Assembly (NCBI GenBank): GCA_963789785.1
Contig: CAWBNC010000019.1
Span: 62,001 to 126,000, forward strand
DNA from: JAEULH01 sp963789785
Lineage (GTDB): Bacteria; Pseudomonadota; Alphaproteobacteria; Rhodospirillales; Defluviicoccaceae
DNA length: 64,000 nt
Direction: 5' to 3'
Made by a program: the position numbers and the translations under genes. Below the pieces are notes generated by a model. That model did no database searches. It worked only from the letters and a program-made list of their open reading frames with translations, and was not told where the DNA came from. Of this stretch, positions 35,298 to 47,655 are shown in pieces; the stretch's first letter is position 1, and every line of letters begins with the position of its first letter.

Positions 35298-36283
35298 GCC
35301 TCCCTGTGCGTAGCGCTGATCACAGCCCGGTCATGGTGGCCGAGGTCGTCGCCGGCCTCGCCCCGCGCGCCGGCGGCGCCTATGTCGACGCAACCTTCGG
35401 CGCCGGCGGTTACGCCCAGGCGATTCTCGAAGCGGCGGCCTGCACCGTTATCGGCATTGACCGCGATCCCGCGGCCTGTCGCCGCGCCGAGCCCCTGTGC
35501 GCCCACTACGCCGGGCGGCTTCGCGTCATCCGCGGCCGATTTGCGGCGATGGTGCCCCTCCTTGACGCGCTCTCCCTCGCCCAAGTCGACGGTGTCGCCT
35601 TCGATCTGGGCGTGTCCTCGCCGCAGCTCGACGTCGCCGCCCGCGGCTTCTCCTTCCGGCTCGATGGGCCGCTCGACATGCGGATGGACCCGGATGAGGG
35701 ACCGACCGCGGCCGATGCGGTTAATGCCCTGCCCGAGGACGAACTTGCCCGGATTCTCCTCGCGTATGGCGAGGAGCGGGCCGCCCGCCGCATTGCCCGG
35801 GCTGTCGTCCGCGCCCGGGCCGAGGCGCCGATCGCGACCACCGGGCAGCTCGCCGACATCGTCCGCGGCATCCTCCCCGCGGGGCGTTCACGGATCGATC
35901 CGGCAACCCGCACCTTTCAGGCGCTCAGGATTTACGTCAACGACGAACTCGGCGAGCTCGATCGGGGCCTCGCCGCCGCCGAGACGCTGCTCGCTCCGGG
36001 CGGCCGTCTCTGCGTCGTCGCCTTCCATTCGCTAGAGGATCGCCGGGTCAAGACGTTCCTGACAATGCGCTCGGGGCGGCAGGCGGCGCCCTCGCGCCAT
36101 CGGCCCGAGATCCCGGCGGGCCGACCGTCACCGAGCTTCCGGCTGGTCCACAATGGCGCCGTTCGCCCCGGCGGCGATGAGATTGCAGCCAATCCGCGGG
36201 CCCGTTCCGCCCGCCTCCGCGTTGCCGAGCGCACCGCCGCGCCGCCGTGGCCGAAATCCGAAGCAGACAGGAGAGCCGCATGA
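35294..36283 (+). CDS. rsmH: 16S rRNA (cytosine-1402 N4) methyltransferase
   Basis: SAM-dependent methylation of C1402 in 16S rRNA. The 329 residues include HSPVMVAEVV, the SAM site YVDATFGAGGYAQAIL, GIDRDPAA, VDGVAFDLGVSSPQLD, GFSFRLDGPLDMRMD and the C-terminal TRTFQALRIYVNDEL and VVAFHSLEDRRVK. The start is TTG 35294, overlapping the mraZ stop, in keeping with the couplings in this cluster. The stop overlaps ftsL by four bases. Confidence 0.96.
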   Translation: MSLPVRSADHSPVMVAEVVAGLAPRAGGAYVDATFGAGGYAQAILEAAACTVIGIDRDPAACRRAEPLCAHYAGRLRVIRGRFAAMVPLLDALSLAQVDGVAFDLGVSSPQLDVAARGFSFRLDGPLDMRMDPDEGPTAADAVNALPEDELARILLAYGEERAARRIARAVVRARAEAPIATTGQLADIVRGILPAGRSRIDPATRTFQALRIYVNDELGELDRGLAAAETLLAPGGRLCVVAFHSLEDRRVKTFLTMRSGRQAAPSRHRPEIPAGRPSPSFRLVHNGAVRPGGDEIAANPRARSARLRVAERTAAPPWPKSEADRRAA

Positions 36284-36666
36284 GTCCGTGGTCGACCGTC
36301 TTCCGTCAGACCGCCGTCCTGTTCCTCCTTCTCGGTGTCGGGCTGGCTGTGGTGCTGTTCACGGTCAAGCACCAGGTCCAGGCGCTCGAGAGAGAACTGG
36401 GCAGCTTGAACGGAGACATCGGCAGGGAGGAAAGCGCGGTCCGGGTCCTGCACGCCGAGTTCAACGTCCTTACCGATGCCGAGCGGCTGAAGCGGCTGTC
36501 GGCCCGTCACCTCAATCTGGCGCCGGTCGAGCCCGAGCAGCTCGCAAGCTTCGCGCGGCTGCGCCAGCTCCTCGAACAGCATGACGGCGTTGCCGGCGAC
36601 GTTCCGTTCGCCGCCGCGGTCAGTCCAGTGCGCAGCCCGGTCCGCGCGGATGGCGTCGGCCGATGA
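36280..36666 (+). CDS. ftsL: Cell division protein FtsL
   Basis: A 128-residue bitopic divisome protein. A short cytoplasmic N-terminus is followed by one transmembrane helix (about residues 8-28) and a periplasmic coiled coil (HQVQALERELGSLN) ending in the conserved DAERLKRLSARHLNLAPVEPEQ. ATG 36280 overlaps the rsmH stop (ATGA); the upstream open frame to 36247 is not needed. It joins FtsQ(DivIB) and FtsB and activates FtsW and FtsI. Confidence 0.93.
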   Translation: MSPWSTVFRQTAVLFLLLGVGLAVVLFTVKHQVQALERELGSLNGDIGREESAVRVLHAEFNVLTDAERLKRLSARHLNLAPVEPEQLASFARLRQLLEQHDGVAGDVPFAAAVSPVRSPVRADGVGR

Positions 36667-38457
36667 GCACGCCAAGGAACGCGGCGGAGGACATAGGGGG
36701 CAGGCCCTTGTCCTGCTCCGAGCCGACCCCGCTGTCGGACTCCGGCGCGCCGATCTGCCTGGACGGCGTGCGCAAGCGGGTTCTCGAGACGGCGCGCTCC
36801 CGCCTCGCCGTCACCGCCATTTTCTTTATCCTGATGTTTGCCGTGACCGTCGGGCGTCTGGTCGAGTTGAGCGTCATGGGCGCGGAGGCAGGCCCGAGAG
36901 TGAGCCGGCATGCAACCGCGCAGATGGCGGGTCGGGCCGATATCATCGACCGCAACGGGGTCATTCTCGCGACCAGTCTGCCGACCGCCTCGCTCTACGC
37001 CGACCCGAAGCTGATCATGGACCCGGTCAAGGCCGCGGCCGCCCTGATGCGCATTTTCCCGGATCTGGATCGCGTCGCGCTGGTCGAACGGCTGGCGGCG
37101 TCGACCCGGTTCGAGTGGATCCGCCGCCACCTGACCCCGACCGAGCAGCAGGCGGTCAACGCTCTCGGCCTGCCCGGGCTGAGCTTCAAGGAGGAATATC
37201 GCCGGATCTATCCGCACGGCCAGATGGCCGCCCACGTCGTCGGCCTGACCGACGTCGACGGCCACGGCATCGCCGGGGCGGAAATGGAATTCGACGAGTC
37301 GCTGAAGAACGGCCAGCCGCTGCGGCTCTCTATCGATGTCCGCCTGCAGCACATCGTCGCCGAGGAGCTGCTGGCGGCGAAGGATGAATTCCGGGCGCTC
37401 GGCGCCGGCGCTCTGGTCCTCGATACCGATACCGGCGAGGTCGTCGCGCTGGTCTCGCTGCCCGATTTCGACCCCAACGCTCCCACCGCCACGCCCGCGG
37501 ACAACCGTTTCAACCGCGTCACCAAGGGCGTTTTCGAGATGGGCTCGACCTTCAAGCTGTTCACCATTGCGACAGCCCTGGAGACAGGCGTGACGACCAT
37601 CCGCGGCGGCTACGACGCATCCAAGCCGCTGCGCGTCGCGAGCTACACCATCAGCGACTACCACCCGGAGAAGCGGTGGCTCTCGGTGCCCGAGATTCTC
37701 ATCCATTCCTCGAACATCGGCGCGGCGCAGATGGCGCTCGACATCGGCACACCGCTGCAGCGACAGTACCTCAGCCGCCTCGGCCTGCTGCGGCCGGCGA
37801 CGGTCGAGCTTCCGGAACTCGGCGTGCCGCTGACCCCGAATCCGTGGCGCGAGATCAACACCATGACGGTGGGGTTCGGCCACGGCATTGCCGTAACCCC
37901 GATCCAGCTCGCCGCAGCGACCGGTGCGGTGGTCGACGGGGGTATCCTTCGTCCGACCCACGCTGGTCGCCCATGGCGAGCTGCCGGCCGGGGAGCGCGT
38001 CTTTTCGGCGCAGACGTCCCGGCTGATGCGGACGATGATGCGCCAGGTCGTGCGTGACGGCACCGGGACCAAGGGAGACGTTCCCGGCTACCTCGTCGGC
38101 GGCAAGACCGGCACCTCGGAGAAGCTCGTCGACGGCCGCTACGTCCGCGACAAGCGCGTTTCGTCCTTCGTCGGCTCGTTTCCGATGGACCGCCCGCGAT
38201 ATGTGGTTCTGGCCCTGCTCGACGAGCCGAAGGGCGACAGGAGAACCTTCAACTTCGCCACCGGCGGCTGGGTTGCCGCGCCCGTGGTCGCCAAGGTGAT
38301 CCGCCGGATGGCGCCGCTCTACGGGCTCGCGCCGCGCGAGGAGCTCGACGACCGGCTCGATGAGCGGCTTCCGACCCGGCAGAAGCCCGATGTTCTCGCC
38401 ACGCACCGGCCGGGAGCCGGCGTTAAGCTCCAGGGGCGACAGCTTGCGGCTAACTGA
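36663..38457 (+). CDS. ftsI: Penicillin-binding protein 3, frame broken near 37957
   Basis: The septal transpeptidase. One N-terminal membrane helix (about residues 48-66) is followed by the PBP dimer domain (ADIIDRNGVILA, PHGQMAAHVVG). The catalytic domain has MGSTFK with Ser295 and Lys298, then HSSNIG (SxN). The KTG box, GGKTGTSEK, lies past the break in the next frame. The upstream frame fails after GGILRP; the protein resumes as TLVAHGELPAGERVF. The step is +1, and the span of 1795 bases is a multiple of three plus one. The repaired length is about 597 residues. It overlaps ftsL by ATGA. Confidence 0.93.
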
Positions 38458-39938
38458 TCTGCTGGACCACGAGCAAGCAGGGCACGATGCAACGCGCAAC
38501 GTTGATGTCGACATCACCGGGCTGACCAGCGACTCCCGTGCCGTCGCACCCGGATTTCTATTCGCCGCGCTGCCGGGGGCGCGGGCGGACGGGCGGGCCT
38601 TCATCGCCGAGGCCGTGGGCCGCGGTGCAACCGCGATCCTCGGCCCGGAGGGAACGGCGATGCCGCCTCCGCCCCAGGGCGGATCCGCGGGTGGCGCCGT
38701 TCTCGATATGCGATCCCAATCCGCGCCGCCGCTTCGCGCTGCTCGCTGCCCGATTCTATCAGAAATCAGCCGCGGGTCGTGGTCGCTGTCACCGGGACGA
38801 ACGGAAAAACCTCCGTGGTCCGCTTCGTACGCCACATCTGGTATGTCCTCGGGCTGCAAGGGCGCAAGCATTGGAACTCTAGGGGTTAGCAGCGAACATC
38901 TGAACCAACGCGGTAACCTCACGACGCCCGATCCCGGTCAGCCTGCATCGAGCGCTTGCCGAACTCGCCGAACGAGGCATAGACCATTTGGCTATGGAAG
39001 CATCAAGCCATGGCCTGTCCCAGTACCGCCTCGACGGGGTGCGCATCGCCGCGGCTGCGTTCACCAACCTGACCCGCGATCATCTCGACTATCACGGCAG
39101 CGAGGAGGCGTACCTCGCTGCAAAGTTGCGTCTTTTCGAGGACCTTGTCGCGGAAGGCGGCGCCGCCGTGGTCAATGTCGATGCGCCGCAGGCTGCGGCG
39201 GTGCGGACCGCCGCGGCCGCAGGGCGCCTGCGGGTGATCGGGTACGGCGAGGCGGCGGATGCCGACATCCGCCTCGAACACAGCGTCGCCGTCTCCGACG
39301 GGCAGGATCTGACGCTCTCCCTGTTCGGCCGACGGCACGCGGTCAGGCTGCCGCTTTCCGGCGATTTCCAAGCTGCCAACGCGATGGCGGCGCTGGGTCT
39401 TGTGCTGGCCACCGGCGGTAACGGCGAGGGCGCCCTCGCCGCGCTGGCCTCGCTGCCGCAGGTTCCGGGGCGGCTGGAGCGCGTCGCCCGGCTGGACAAC
39501 GGCGCGCCGGTATACGTCGATTACGCGCACACGCCGGATGCGCTGGCTGCTGTTTTGCGCGCGCTGCGTGCCGAGACGACGGGTCGGCTCGTCGTCGTCT
39601 TCGGCTGCGGCGGGGATCGCGACGCCGGTAAACGGCCGGAAATGGGCCGCATTGCCGCCCGCCTCGCCGACCGGGTCATTGTCACCGACGACAACCCGCG
39701 CGGCGAGGATCCTGCTTCGATTCGTCGGCAGATTCTCGCCGGCTGTCCCGACGCTGTCGAGATCGGCGACCGCCGCGAGGCGATCGCTCATGCCGTCGCC
39801 GAACTCTGCAGTGGCGACGCTCTCGTCGTCGCCGGGAAGGGCCATGAAACCGGCCAGATCGTCGGGGACACGGTCCACCCGTTTGAGGACGGCGAAGCCG
39901 TTCGCACCGCTGTCGCACGTGCTAGGAGCGGAGGATGA
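38444..39938 (+). CDS. murE: UDP-MurNAc-tripeptide synthetase, frame broken four times
   Basis: Adds the third stem residue, diaminopimelate in this group, to UDP-MurNAc-L-Ala-D-Glu. Pieces in successive frames are the N-terminal domain DITGLTSDSRAVAPGFLFAAL, then NPRRRFALLAARFYQ, then VVVAVTGTNGKTSVVRFVRH (ATP loop), then ASIGTLGVSSEHLN, and from about 38935 VSLHRALAEL onward with HLAMEASSHGLSQYRL and YAHTPDAL. Breaks lie near 38710, 38766, 38862 and 38935, all +1. The span is a multiple of three plus one, as four insertions predict. TTG 38444 follows AGGGG and overlaps ftsI. The repaired length is about 496 residues. Confidence 0.9.
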
Positions 39939-41394
39939 CCGACCCGCATGTTCTGTGGGACAGCGATGAGGCCGCCGTCGCGACCGGCGGGACCAACCTT
40001 GCGGCCTGGACCGCCGCCGGGGTCTCGATCGACACCCGGAGCGCTACTGCCCGGCGATCTTTATGTTGCCCTGCGCGGCCCGAACCTCGATGGCCACGAC
40101 TATGTCATGGAGGCGTTCACCCGCGGCGCCGCGGCGGCGATTGTCGCGCGGCGGCCGTCGGCGGTGCCGGAAGCCGCGCCGCTCCTCATCGTCGGGGACA
40201 CCTTCGAGGCCCTGAGCGCCCTCGCCAGCCGCGCCCGCAAGCGGACCGCCGGGCGCATTTGCGCCATTACCGGCAGCGTCGGCAAGACCGGGGTCAAGGA
40301 GGCGCTTCGCTCGGTACTCGCCCACCAGGGGCCGACCGCCGCCAGCGAAGGCAACCTCAACAACCATTGGGGGCTGCCGCTAAGCCTCGCGCGAATGGAT
40401 GCCGCCGCCGCCTTTGGCGTGTTCGAGATGGGCATGAACCACGCCGGCGAGCTGACGCCGCTGTCGCGCCTGACCCGCCCGCACGTTGCCGTGATCACCA
40501 CGGTCGAGGCGGTGCACAAGGCTCACTTCAGCTCCGTGGATGCCATCGCCGACGCCAAGGCCGAGATTTTCACCGGCGTCGCAAGTCGAGCCGAGGCGGG
40601 CGGCGCGGCCGTGCTCAATCGCGACAATCCGCATTACGCGCGCCTGCGCGCGGCGGCCGAACGGGCGGGGATCACCCGGATCGTCGGCTTCGGCCGCCAT
40701 TCGGAGGCGGAAGTTCGGCTCGTCGAGGTCGTCCTCCGCGCCGACGGATCGCGGATCCGCGCTTCGGCGTTCGACCGCATGGTCGACTATTCGCATCGCC
40801 GCACCCGGTTCCCACTGGGTCGGCAACAGCCTGTGTGTGCTCGCCGCCGCCGGCGCCCTCGGCGCCGACGTCGCCCGAGCCGCCGCGGGACTGGACCAGG
40901 TCTCCGTTCCCGACGGCCGCGGCCGACGAATGATCATTCAGCTTCCGGGCGGCGCCTTCGACCTGATCGACGACAGCTACAACGCCTCGCCGGTGTCCAT
41001 GGGCGCGGCGTTCGATGTTCTCGGCCGCATCGCGCCGGGGGCCGGCGGGCGGCGGATTGCGGTTCTCGGCGATATGCTCGAACTCGGCGACGACGCGCCG
41101 AGCCTGCACGCGGCGCTGGCCGAACCGCTTCAGGCGAACGGGATCGACCTCGTCTTCACAGCCGGGCCGGCGATGGCACATCTGGCCCCGGCGCTTCCAG
41201 CGGCGATGCGCGCCGGGCATGCGGAAGACTCGGCGCACCTGGTGCCGCTGGTCGAAGCCGCCATGCGTCCGGGCGACGTGGTCACGGTAAAGGGCTCGGC
41301 GGGAAGCCGGATGGGTGTAGTCGTCCGCGCCCTGCGCGCCCGCGAGGCGGAGCTGGACGTCGAGCGGCCGCGTCCGGCGGCGACGGCGGAGTAG
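39935..41394 (+). CDS. murF: UDP-MurNAc-tripeptide:D-Ala-D-Ala ligase, frame broken twice
   Basis: Adds D-Ala-D-Ala to complete the pentapeptide precursor. After a short first piece (GVSIDTR) the protein moves +1 near 40043 to LPGDLYVALRGPNLDGHDYV, with ITGSVGKTGVKEAL as ATP loop, EGNLNNHWGLPL and FEMGMNHAGEL. A second +1 near 40793 leads to HWVGNSLCVLAAAGALGAD and DDSYNASPVSM to the stop. Joining at TAT-(T)-CGC gives DYRIAAPGSHW, close to related MurF. The span is a multiple of three plus two. The upstream frame stays open into mraY, making a false MurF-MraY fusion. The start overlaps murE (ATGA). Confidence 0.91.
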
Positions 41395-41405
41395 GGAGGG
41401 CGACG

Positions 41406-42494
41406 ATGCTTTTCCTTGCCCTGTACCCGCTGGCCGACGAATTGAGCGCCCTGAACGTCTTTCGCTACCTGACGTTTCGCAGCGGCGGCGCAGTGGTGAC
41501 CAGCCTCCTCGTCAGTTTCATCTGTGGCCCGAGCCTGATCCGCATGCTGAAGAGCCGCCAGACCGGCGGCCAGCCGATCCGCGACGATGGGCCGGAGAGT
41601 CACCTGCTGACCAAGCGCGGAACGCCGACGATGGGCGGCTTCCTCATCCTGCTGGCGATGACGGTTTCGACCCTGCTCTGGGCCGACCTGCGCAACGGCT
41701 TCGTCTGGGCGGCGCTGGTCGTCACCATCAGCTTCGGCGCGATCGGCTTCCTCGACGACTACCGCAAGGTCACCTACCGCAACAGCAAGGGCCTGCCGGG
41801 CCGGACCAAGCTGATCCTGCAGCTCATGATCGCGGCCAGCGCCGCATTCTGGATCACCACCCTGTCGGCCGAGGCGCTGCAATACCGGCTGGCGTTGCCG
41901 TTTTTCAAGGATCTGCTGATCGATCTCGGCCCGGGTTTCATCGCGTTGGCGACGCTTGTCATCGTCGGCGCCTCCAACGCCGTCAATCTTACCGATGGCC
42001 TCGATGGCCTTGCGATCGTTCCGGTGATGATCGCCGCCGGTGTCTTTGCGCTCATCGCCTACCTCGTCGGCAACACCGTCTTCTCCAACTACCTGCAGAT
42101 CCACTACGTTCGCGGCGCCGGCGAACTCACCGTCTTCTGCGGCGCGATGGTCGGTGCCGGCCTCGGCTTTCTCTGGTTCAACGCACCGCCGGCGCGCGTT
42201 TTCATGGGCGACACCGGCTCGCTCTCGCTCGGGGGCGCTTTGGGGGCGGTCGCGGTGATCACCCGTCACGAGCTCGTGCTCGCGGTGGTCGGCGGGCTTT
42301 TCGTTCTCGAGACCGTGTCGGTCATCGTCCAGGTCATCTCCTTCAAGCTGACCGGCAGGCGGGTGTTCCGGATGGCGCCGCTCCACCATCACTTCGAGAA
42401 GATGGGCTGGGCGGAACCGACCATCGTCATCCGCTTCTGGATCATCGCCTCGATCCTGGCGCTCGCCGGGCTCTCAACGCTGAAGCTGCGGTGA
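41406..42494 (+). CDS. mraY: Phospho-MurNAc-pentapeptide translocase
   Basis: Makes lipid I by moving phospho-MurNAc-pentapeptide to undecaprenyl phosphate. The intact frame of 362 residues has ten hydrophobic segments and the signatures KRGTPTMGG, GFLDDYRKV, GASNAVNLTDGLDGLA with catalytic aspartates, ARVFMGDTGSLSLGG and APLHHHFEKMGW. ATG 41406 follows GGGAGGG. This gene is unbroken although murE, murF and murG around it are not. Confidence 0.97.
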   Translation: MLFLALYPLADELSALNVFRYLTFRSGGAVVTSLLVSFICGPSLIRMLKSRQTGGQPIRDDGPESHLLTKRGTPTMGGFLILLAMTVSTLLWADLRNGFVWAALVVTISFGAIGFLDDYRKVTYRNSKGLPGRTKLILQLMIAASAAFWITTLSAEALQYRLALPFFKDLLIDLGPGFIALATLVIVGASNAVNLTDGLDGLAIVPVMIAAGVFALIAYLVGNTVFSNYLQIHYVRGAGELTVFCGAMVGAGLGFLWFNAPPARVFMGDTGSLSLGGALGAVAVITRHELVLAVVGGLFVLETVSVIVQVISFKLTGRRVFRMAPLHHHFEKMGWAEPTIVIRFWIIASILALAGLSTLKLR

Positions 42495-42504
42495 GGGCGG
42501 GCGC

Positions 42505-43887
42505 ATGATCGACCTCAGCGCCCTACCCGCCGGTCGCCCCTACGCCGTCCTCGGCCTCGGCCGCAGCGGGCGCGCCTCGTCGCAGGCGCTGCTCGCGGGC
42601 GGCCATAAGGTCTGGGCCTGGGACGACAATCTCGCCGTCCGCGAAAGCGCCCGCGGCGAAAAGATCCCAATCGTCGATCTCCGCCGGCGGAACATGGCTG
42701 AGACGGCCGCGCTGGTGCTGAGCCCAGGCATTCCCCATCGCTATCCCGCGCCGCACCCGATCGTCTGCCGCGCCCAGAACGCGAGCCGCCCGATCGTCGG
42801 CGACGGCGAGCTGTTCATCCGGGTTCGTCCGGAGGCCGCCTGCGTCGGGATCACAGGCACCAACGGCAAGTCGACGACGACAGCGCTCATCGGCCATATC
42901 CTCACCCACGCCGGCCGGCCGTGCGCCGTCGGCGGCAACCTCGGCACGCCGGTGCTGGCGCTCGAGCCGTTGCCTGCCGACGGCCTGTACGTGCTCGAAA
43001 TGTCGTCCTACCAGCTCGATCTGACACCTTCGCTCGTGTTCCAGGTGTCCGTCCTGCTCAACATCACGCCCGACCACCTCGATCGCCACGGCGGCATGAA
43101 CGGCTACATCGCCGCCAAGCGGGCGATCTTTCGCCGCCAGCGCGCCGACGCATCGGCGATCGTCGGCGTCGACGACGACATCTGCCGCAAGATCGCGGCT
43201 GAACTCGCCGGCACATTACCTGCACGGGTCATCCCAATTTCCGGATGCGCTACCGCAGAAGGCGGCGTCTACGCGACTTCGGGCACGCTTTATGACGGGC
43301 TCGACGGCGCAGAGCCGTGCTCGGTGCTCGACCTCGCCGAGGCGCCGGCGCTTCCCGGTGAGCACAACGCCCAGAATGTGGCCGCGGCCTATGCGGTCAC
43401 GCGAGCGCTTGGCCTCGAGGTCGAAGTGATCCGCGCCGCGATCCGCACCTTTCCCGGCCTCGCTCATCGGCAGGAACGGATCGCCGACATCGACGGCGTC
43501 GTTTTCGTCAATGACAGCAAGGCAACGAATGCCGACGCCGCGGCGCGGGCGCTCGCCTGCTATCCAAGCGTCTACTGGATCGGCGGCGGCCGGCCCAAGG
43601 AAGGCGGGCTCGAGGCTATTCGCCCGTATCTGTCGCGCATCCGCCACGCGTTCCTCATCGGCGAGGCGATGGAGGGGTTCGCGACCTGGCTCGGCGGCCT
43701 CGTACCCTTCACCCGCTGCGGGACGCTGGCCGCGGCGGTGGATGCCGCCGCCGCCGCCGCCGCCGCCGACCGGGAGACTGTGCGGCCGGTCGTCCTTCTG
43801 TCGCCGGCCTGCGCTTCGTTCGATCAGTTTACCAGCTTCGAGGCCCGCGGCAGGGCCTTCCGCGACTTCGTCGAGGCCCTGCGATGA
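42505..43887 (+). CDS. murD: UDP-MurNAc-L-alanine:D-glutamate ligase
   Basis: Adds D-glutamate to UDP-MurNAc-L-Ala. An intact 460-residue frame has the UDP-binding AVLGLGRSGRASS, LSPGIP, the ATP loop GITGTNGKSTTTALI, GGNLGTP, EMSSYQLD, NITPDHLDRHG, PGLAHRQERI and VNDSKATNADA. An unusual run of eight alanines encoded by GCC/GCG repeats lies near residue 415. The stop overlaps the ftsW start by ATGA. Confidence 0.97.
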   Translation: MIDLSALPAGRPYAVLGLGRSGRASSQALLAGGHKVWAWDDNLAVRESARGEKIPIVDLRRRNMAETAALVLSPGIPHRYPAPHPIVCRAQNASRPIVGDGELFIRVRPEAACVGITGTNGKSTTTALIGHILTHAGRPCAVGGNLGTPVLALEPLPADGLYVLEMSSYQLDLTPSLVFQVSVLLNITPDHLDRHGGMNGYIAAKRAIFRRQRADASAIVGVDDDICRKIAAELAGTLPARVIPISGCATAEGGVYATSGTLYDGLDGAEPCSVLDLAEAPALPGEHNAQNVAAAYAVTRALGLEVEVIRAAIRTFPGLAHRQERIADIDGVVFVNDSKATNADAAARALACYPSVYWIGGGRPKEGGLEAIRPYLSRIRHAFLIGEAMEGFATWLGGLVPFTRCGTLAAAVDAAAAAAAADRETVRPVVLLSPACASFDQFTSFEARGRAFRDFVEALR

Positions 43888-45002
43888 GCACCTTCGCCCG
43901 CACCGATACCAGCCTGCTCGCTCGCTGGTGGTGGACCGTGGACCACTGGACCCTCGGCGCGCTGCTGCTTCTGATCGGCGGCGGCCTGGTTCTGACCATG
44001 GCGGCGTCGACCGCGGTCGCGACCAGGATGGGGCTCGACCCTTTCTACTTCGCCCAGCGACAGTTCTTTTACCTGCCGTCCGCGCTTGGCGTTCTGCTCG
44101 TCACCTCGCTGCTCTCGCCGACCGGCGTGCGCAGGGTCGCGGCCTTCATTTTCGTTGTCGCGCTGGCGCTTACCGTCATGACGCTGGTCACCGGCGTCGA
44201 GATCAAGGGCGCCACCCGCTGGGTGCGGATCGGCGGCGTCTCGCTGCAGCCCTCCGAGATGCTCAAGGTGGCCTACGCCGTCGTCTCGGCGTGGATCGTT
44301 GCCGAGAGCCGGGCCCAGGATCGCGGCTGGGGCTTCTATGCGAGCGCCGCACTGATGGCGGTGGTCGCCGGCGTGCTGGTGCTTCAGCCGGACATCGGCA
44401 CGACCCTGCTCATCGCCGGCATCTGGGCGATCCAGGTGTTCCTCGCCGGTCTGCCGCTGATCCTGGTCGCGATCGTCGTGGTGCTCTTCTTCGCCGGCGC
44501 CGCGGGCGCCTATTTCACCTTCGATCACGTCCGCATCCGCGTCGATCACTTCTTCGATCCGTCGGCCGGCGACGGCTTCCAGATCTCCCGCGCGCTCGAC
44601 GCCTTCAGGAGCGGCGGCTTCTTCGGCGTCGGCCCCGGCGAGGGCCAGGTCAAGGCCTATCTTCCCGATGCCCATGCGGACTTCATCTTCGCTGTCGCGG
44701 GCGAGGAGTTCGGTCTCGCCGCCTGTCTGCTGATCGTCTTCATCTTTGCATTTGTCGTCGTGCGCGGGTTCAGCCGGGCGCTGAAAGCCGAAGACGTCTT
44801 CGTCGTGCTCGCCGCGACCGGCCTTCTGTCGCTGTTCGGCATGCAGGCGCTGATGAACATGGCCTCGACCACCCACCTGATCCCGCCGAAGGGAATCACC
44901 CTGCCGTTCATTTCCTACGGCGGCAGCGCCACGGTGGCGATGGCCTGGGCCATGGGCATGGTCCTGGCGCTGACCCGCGAGCGGCCGGAGGGGCGCGGAT
45001 GA
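43884..45002 (+). CDS. ftsW: Septal peptidoglycan glycosyltransferase FtsW
   Basis: A SEDS-family polymerase that works with FtsI at the septum. The 372-residue intact frame has about ten membrane segments and the SEDS landmarks GATRWVRIGGVSLQPSEMLK, VLQPDIGTTLLI, GFQISRALDAF, LPDAHADFIFAVAGEEFG and the final PFISYGGSATV. It overlaps murD and murG by ATGA. Unbroken, in contrast to murG immediately after it. Confidence 0.97.
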   Translation: MSTFARTDTSLLARWWWTVDHWTLGALLLLIGGGLVLTMAASTAVATRMGLDPFYFAQRQFFYLPSALGVLLVTSLLSPTGVRRVAAFIFVVALALTVMTLVTGVEIKGATRWVRIGGVSLQPSEMLKVAYAVVSAWIVAESRAQDRGWGFYASAALMAVVAGVLVLQPDIGTTLLIAGIWAIQVFLAGLPLILVAIVVVLFFAGAAGAYFTFDHVRIRVDHFFDPSAGDGFQISRALDAFRSGGFFGVGPGEGQVKAYLPDAHADFIFAVAGEEFGLAACLLIVFIFAFVVVRGFSRALKAEDVFVVLAATGLLSLFGMQALMNMASTTHLIPPKGITLPFISYGGSATVAMAWAMGMVLALTRERPEGRG

Positions 45003-46158
45003 TGGCGACCACGTACCGCGCCTCTGGTCATCCTCGCCGCCGGCGGCACCGGCGGGCACGTCTTCCCGGCCGAAGCGCTGGCCTCCGAACTGATTGCCCG
45101 TGGCGCGGCGTTGATGCTGTTCACCGACCGCCGCGGCGATGCCTATGGCGGCACCCTCGGCGGCCTTGACAGCCGGACCATCCGCGCCGGCGGCCTCGCC
45201 GGCAAGGGCGGGGTCGCCCGCGTCCGCAGTCTTGCCGACCTTGCCTTCGGCCTGGCGCAGGCCTGGCGTCTGCTCAAGCGATTGGCGCCACGCGCCGTCG
45301 TCGGCTTCGGCGGCTACGCCTCGGTGCCGACGGTGCTGGCCGCCAGCGCCGCCGGGATCGCGCACGATCATTCATGAGCAGAACGCCGTTCTCGGCCGCG
45401 CCAACCGGATGCTCGCCAACCGCGTCGGGCGCATCGCCACCAGCTTCGCCGAGGTTGCCGCCGTTCCGGCCCGGGCCGCAGACAAGGTGCGTCCGCACCG
45501 GCATGCCGGTGCGCCCGGCCTTCGCCGGATGCGCTCGGATCGCGCGTATGCGCCGCCCGCGCCGGACGGCGAGATCCGCCTGCTCGTTCTCGGCGGCAGC
45601 CAGGGCGCGCGCGTGTTCGGCGAGGTGGTTCCGGCGGCGGTCGGCCGGCTCGATCCGTCCCTGCGCCGGCGTCTCGTGATTTCGCAGCAATGCCGTCCGG
45701 AAGGGCTGGCGGCGGCGGAAGCGGCTTATCGCCAGCTCGAGATCGACGGTGGACCTGGCGCCGTTTTTCGACGATGTGCCTCGCCGCCTCGCCGCGGCCC
45801 ATCTCGTCATCGCCCGCGCCGGCGCATCGACGGTGGCCGAGCTGACCGCGGTCGGCCGGCCGGCGATCCTGGTTCCGTATCCCTTCGCCATCGACGACCA
45901 CCAGAGCGCCAACGCCAAGGCCGCTGGCGGCCGGCGGCGCCGCCTGGCTGATGCCCCAGGAGCGCCTTCGACGCCGACACGCTGGCGACCCGGATCGCCG
46001 AGCTCGTCGCCGATCCCGCCGGCCTCGCCGCTGCGGCGGCCGCGGCGCGCGACGGCCGGAGCGCCGGACGCGGCGCGCGCGGCTCGCCGATGTCGTCGCC
46101 GAGATGACCGGCGGCCTGCCCGGTCGGCCGGCGGCGGATCCCGCACCGGCAATCCTGA
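44999..46158 (+). CDS. murG: Lipid II synthase MurG, frame broken about ten times
   Basis: Transfers GlcNAc to lipid I to give lipid II. Family pieces follow one another in cycling frames: VILAAGGTGGHVFPAEAL, VGFGGYASVPTVLAA, IIHEQNAVLGRANRML, TGMPVRPA, IRLLVLGGSQGARVFGEVVP, DLAPFFDDVPRRLAAAHLVIARAGASTVAELTAVGRPAILVPYPFAIDDHQSANAKA in two parts, AAWLMPQER and RLADVVAEM. Breaks are near 45022, 45361, 45489, 45527, 45535, 45748, 45922, 45965, 46063 and 46079, each explained by one extra base. The stop is uncertain: the last frame is open past murC. One more +1 step would end at TGA 46156-46158; 46213 is an alternative. Confidence 0.85.
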
Positions 46159-46209
46159 TCTCGGTTCCGGCGAGAGGGGGGCGAGCGATGAACGGAATGA
46201 TCGAGCGGA

Positions 46210-47651
<1,442 letters not shown>

Positions 47652-47655
<4 letters not shown>

